Source of the DNA: Crossiella cryophila
GTDB lineage: Bacteria; Actinomycetota; Actinomycetes; Mycobacteriales; Pseudonocardiaceae
Length of the DNA: 64,000 nucleotides
Assembly (NCBI RefSeq): GCF_014204915.1
Contig: NZ_JACHMH010000001.1
Coordinates: forward strand, 8,829,501-8,893,500
Direction: 5' to 3'
Of the stretch, positions 61,438 through 64,000 are shown in pieces. The notes under the pieces are model-generated. The model was not told the origin of the DNA. It saw only the letters and a list, made by a program, of their open reading frames with translations, and did not search any database. The translations under genes and the position numbers were made by a program. Each line of letters opens with the position of its first letter. The first letter of the stretch is position 1.

Positions 61438-64000
61438 TCAGCCCGCCCTACGGCGGAAGACCTCGCGGGCGATCTCCACCCGGCCGCGTACGCCGAGCTT
61501 GCCGAGGATGTGCGAGATGTGCGTCTGCACGGTGCGTGGCGAGAGGAAGAGCCCGGCGGCGATGCCCGGGGTGGACTGGCCGTCGGCGACCAGGTCGGCG
61601 ATGCGCAGTTCGGTGGGGGTGAGCGCGGCCCAGCCGGAGACCTCACGCGGGGCGCGGCGGCCGCGCACACCGCGGCGGACGCCGTGTTCACGCAGGCGGC
61701 CCTCGGCACGGCGGATGTCCCAGTCGGCGCCGAACCCGCCGTAGTGCGTGACCGCCTCGTGCAGGGCCTGCCTGGCCTCGGCGAGGTCGCCACGGGCGGC
61801 GAGCACGGCGGCCAGGTCCTCCAGGGTGGCGGCCAGTTCGATCGCGGGGCCGGTGTCGCGGTAGCGCTGGACGGCGGCCCGCAGCGGGGCGGGGTCGGCC
61901 TCGGCCAGGCCCTGGCAGCGCAGCACGGCCGCGGCGGCCCGGCCGGGCGTGGTCTCGGCCTCGGCCTCGATCCGGCAGGCGGCCAGCGCGGCCCGCACGG
62001 TGTCCCGCTCGTCGAGTTCGGTGGCCAGCCGGACCAGGTCGGGCAGCCACTGGTGGATCAGCGACATCTCGCCGGGGCGGCGGTCCAGCAGCATCCCGGC
62101 GAGGGTGGTCATGGCCGCCCTAGGGTCGCCGTCCTGTTCCAGCACCACACACTGCGCGGCGACCAGGAAGTCCCGGTTCTCCCGGTCGCCGATGGTGGTG
62201 ATCGGCACCGCGCCGCCGGTGCGCAGGTGCTCGCGGGCGGTGTCCCGGTTGTCCTGGCGGGCGGCGATCAACGCGGCCACGCCATGCCACAGCAGTGACG
62301 GACCGGGTTCGCGCAGCCCTGAATAGGTGAAACCAACCACGTCCAGGTGATTCGGATCGAGTTCGGCCAGCGCGTCGCCCCACTCCCCCAGCCAGTACAG
62401 CAACACCGCCGCGGTCACCCCGAGCCGGGTGCCGGTGGAGCGGTGCGCGGTGTCCTCGCGTTCCTGCCGGAGCGCGGCGGCGGCCTCCGGCCAGCGGCCG
62501 AGGTTCTGCAGACTGAAGATCCGCCCGTCCTGGGCGTAGGCGTGCAGATCGGCGTGGTCCGGCCCGCCGCGCAGGACCTCCAGGGCACGATCGATGCTGG
62601 TCAGCGCGCCGAGGTGATCGCGGCGGATGGACTGGTTGAGCCAGCGCACGGTCAGCGCGTAGGCGGTGGCGAAGGAGTCCCCGACGCTCTCGGCCAGGTT
62701 GAGCGCCTGCCGCGCGGTGATCTCGGCGGCGTCCACGTCCCCCTCGCCCGCGCGCTGGAACATGGCCAGCGACACCAGCAACCGGGCCCGCCAGGCCACC
62801 GGCAGGTCGGTGCGGGACAAGGCTCGCCGCACCGCCTCGACCGCCTCGGTGTTGCGCCCCAGGCTGAACAGGGCCCGCACCAGCACGAAGTACATCTCGG
62901 CCCGGTGCCCGGTCCGGGTCGCCGCGGCCAGTCCCTGCCGGGCCCGCACCACCGCGTCGTCGTGGCGGCCGACGCCGAGCAACACCCAGGCCAGCACCAC
63001 CAGCAGGATCTCGCCGTGCTCGTCCTCGACCAGGGTCTGATCCACATCCCGGCAGAGCAACTCGATGGCCACCTCCGGCGCGTGCGCGGCCAACGCGGTG
63101 GCTGTCCCCGCCAGCCATCCACGGGCCCAGGCATCCCCCGGCTGCCCGGAGGCGAGCAACTGCTCGGCCACCCGCAACGCCCCGGCCCCCGACACCGCCA
63201 GCGCCTGCGCCGCCTCCCGGTGCAGCGCGGCCCGCAACGCCGCGGACATCCCGTCGTAGAGCGCCTGCCGGATCAACGGATGCCGAAACGCCATCTGCCC
63301 ACCGGTGTCCACCACGATCCCCGCGGCCAGCGCGTCCTGCAGCCCCAGCACCAGCTCCGCCGCCGACCGCCGCATCAGCACGGCCAACTCGGTGACCGCG
63401 AACCGCCCACCCAGCAGGGCGGCCATCCGCAAGATCTCCGCCGATCCCTCCGGCACCACCCGCAACCGCCCGGTCAACGCCTCCGCGAACGAGGTCGGCA
63501 ACTCCACCTCGCCCGCCCCCACCGCGTTGTTGCGCCGCACCGCGTCAGCCAACTCCCGCAGGTAGAGCGGATTCCCCATGGCCAACTCCCGCAACCGATC
63601 CACCACCCCCGCCCCCACCTCCCCCACCAGCCCGGAGAGCATCGCCGCCGCCTCATCGGCCCCCAACGGCTCCACCATGAGCAACGGATGCCCCCGCCGG
63701 CCCAACGCCGCCCGCAGCTCAAGCACCTCCCGCCGCCGAGGCACCGGCCGACAGGTGGTGACCAGCAGCAACGGCAACTGGTCGACCGCGGTCACCAACC
63801 GATGCCACAACAGGAAGGAGGCCTCATCGAGGTACTGAAGGTCATCCACCACCAGCACGGTCGGCCCAGCCGTGCACAACTCGTCAACCAACCCCGCCAA
63901 CAACTCGATCTCAACCCAGGCGACATCAGCGGCCTCCAACAACCCCAACCGCCGCTCCCGCAACATCCCCGCGATCCGAGCCCGCCGAGGATCCACCGAC
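61438..64000 (-). CDS. LuxR-family large ATP-binding regulator (LAL), N-terminus beyond the window
   Basis: At least 853 residues of a MalT/LAL-type regulator, with the N-terminal P-loop cut off by the window edge. Visible parts: Walker B VLVVDDLQYLDEASFLLWHR near the cut end, the AAA/NACHT remainder, a long TPR-like region, and a C-terminal LuxR helix-turn-helix (LTPTELRIADLVADGQSTPG, then IAAGLFLSPRTVQTHISHIL). LAL regulators often govern secondary metabolism or sugar use. The 220 bp to the NarL-type gene hold no gene I can see. Its target is not evident. Confidence 0.9.
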   Translation of the reverse strand, partial: SVDPRRARIAGMLRERRLGLLEAADVAWVEIELLAGLVDELCTAGPTVLVVDDLQYLDEASFLLWHRLVTAVDQLPLLLVTTCRPVPRRREVLELRAALGRRGHPLLMVEPLGADEAAAMLSGLVGEVGAGVVDRLRELAMGNPLYLRELADAVRRNNAVGAGEVELPTSFAEALTGRLRVVPEGSAEILRMAALLGGRFAVTELAVLMRRSAAELVLGLQDALAAGIVVDTGGQMAFRHPLIRQALYDGMSAALRAALHREAAQALAVSGAGALRVAEQLLASGQPGDAWARGWLAGTATALAAHAPEVAIELLCRDVDQTLVEDEHGEILLVVLAWVLLGVGRHDDAVVRARQGLAAATRTGHRAEMYFVLVRALFSLGRNTEAVEAVRRALSRTDLPVAWRARLLVSLAMFQRAGEGDVDAAEITARQALNLAESVGDSFATAYALTVRWLNQSIRRDHLGALTSIDRALEVLRGGPDHADLHAYAQDGRIFSLQNLGRWPEAAAALRQEREDTAHRSTGTRLGVTAAVLLYWLGEWGDALAELDPNHLDVVGFTYSGLREPGPSLLWHGVAALIAARQDNRDTAREHLRTGGAVPITTIGDRENRDFLVAAQCVVLEQDGDPRAAMTTLAGMLLDRRPGEMSLIHQWLPDLVRLATELDERDTVRAALAACRIEAEAETTPGRAAAAVLRCQGLAEADPAPLRAAVQRYRDTGPAIELAATLEDLAAVLAARGDLAEARQALHEAVTHYGGFGADWDIRRAEGRLREHGVRRGVRGRRAPREVSGWAALTPTELRIADLVADGQSTPGIAAGLFLSPRTVQTHISHILGKLGVRGRVEIAREVFRRRAG

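Overview
The window is GC-rich DNA from a filamentous actinobacterium. Evidence: strong G/C third positions, many GTG/TTG starts, a type VII (ESX) locus, an SsgA/SsgB-like sporulation protein, a Gly-Cys-Val tRNA cluster without encoded CCA, SARP/NB-ARC/TPR regulators and a terpenoid-type gene cluster. A member of the Pseudonocardiales is my best guess; no rRNA or species marker is present.

Region 1 (1-10.2 kb) is an ESX locus: eccB (cut by the window edge) and eccD on the minus strand, eccC divergent from them, a mycosin that has lost its catalytic Ser and oxyanion Asn, and a beta-helix protein carrying two CbxX-type AAA+ modules in place of ordinary EccA. No WXG100 substrate or eccE lies inside the window. 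Region 2 (10.3-18.7 kb) holds an XRE-NB-ARC-TPR regulator, an ECF sigma factor, a C45-like hydrolase, a LysR regulator, a tautomerase, an SDR and a lipoprotein alpha/beta hydrolase. Between the last two is a 0.7-kb repeat region: four 22-bp units, three GC palindromes, a long hairpin with 56-nt arms, and three inverted 22-bp units.

Region 3 (18.8-22.1 kb) holds the Gly-Cys-Val tRNA cluster and its terminator, the SsgB-like protein, an ECF sigma/anti-sigma pair, a small membrane protein and tRNA-Val(CAC). Region 4 (22.2-37.2 kb) holds a methyltransferase, a secreted LamG protein paired with a secreted RHS protein that has an unrecognised C-terminal domain, and a SARP regulator. A decayed tRNA-Val with its hairpin lies at 37.7 kb.

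Region 5 (38.2-54.3 kb) looks like a terpenoid or meroterpenoid glycoside cluster: a cobalamin radical SAM enzyme, P450, UbiA-type prenyltransferase or cyclase, polyprenyl diphosphate synthase, two methyltransferases, a second P450 and a glycosyltransferase, followed by a MerR regulator, a membrane protein and an XRE-SARP hybrid regulator. Between 41.3 and 44.8 kb lie three broken genes (FAD monooxygenase, P450, one unknown), so the cluster seems partly eroded.

Region 6 (54.4-64 kb) holds a luciferase-like monooxygenase with an internal amber codon, a HAD/MmgE-PrpD/MycE-like methyltransferase operon behind a likely leaderless promoter, a CGNR zinc-finger regulator, an RlmM-like RNA methyltransferase, a NarL-type regulator and a large LuxR-family ATPase regulator cut by the window end. 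All functions are inferred from sequence motifs read by eye; no database search was done.
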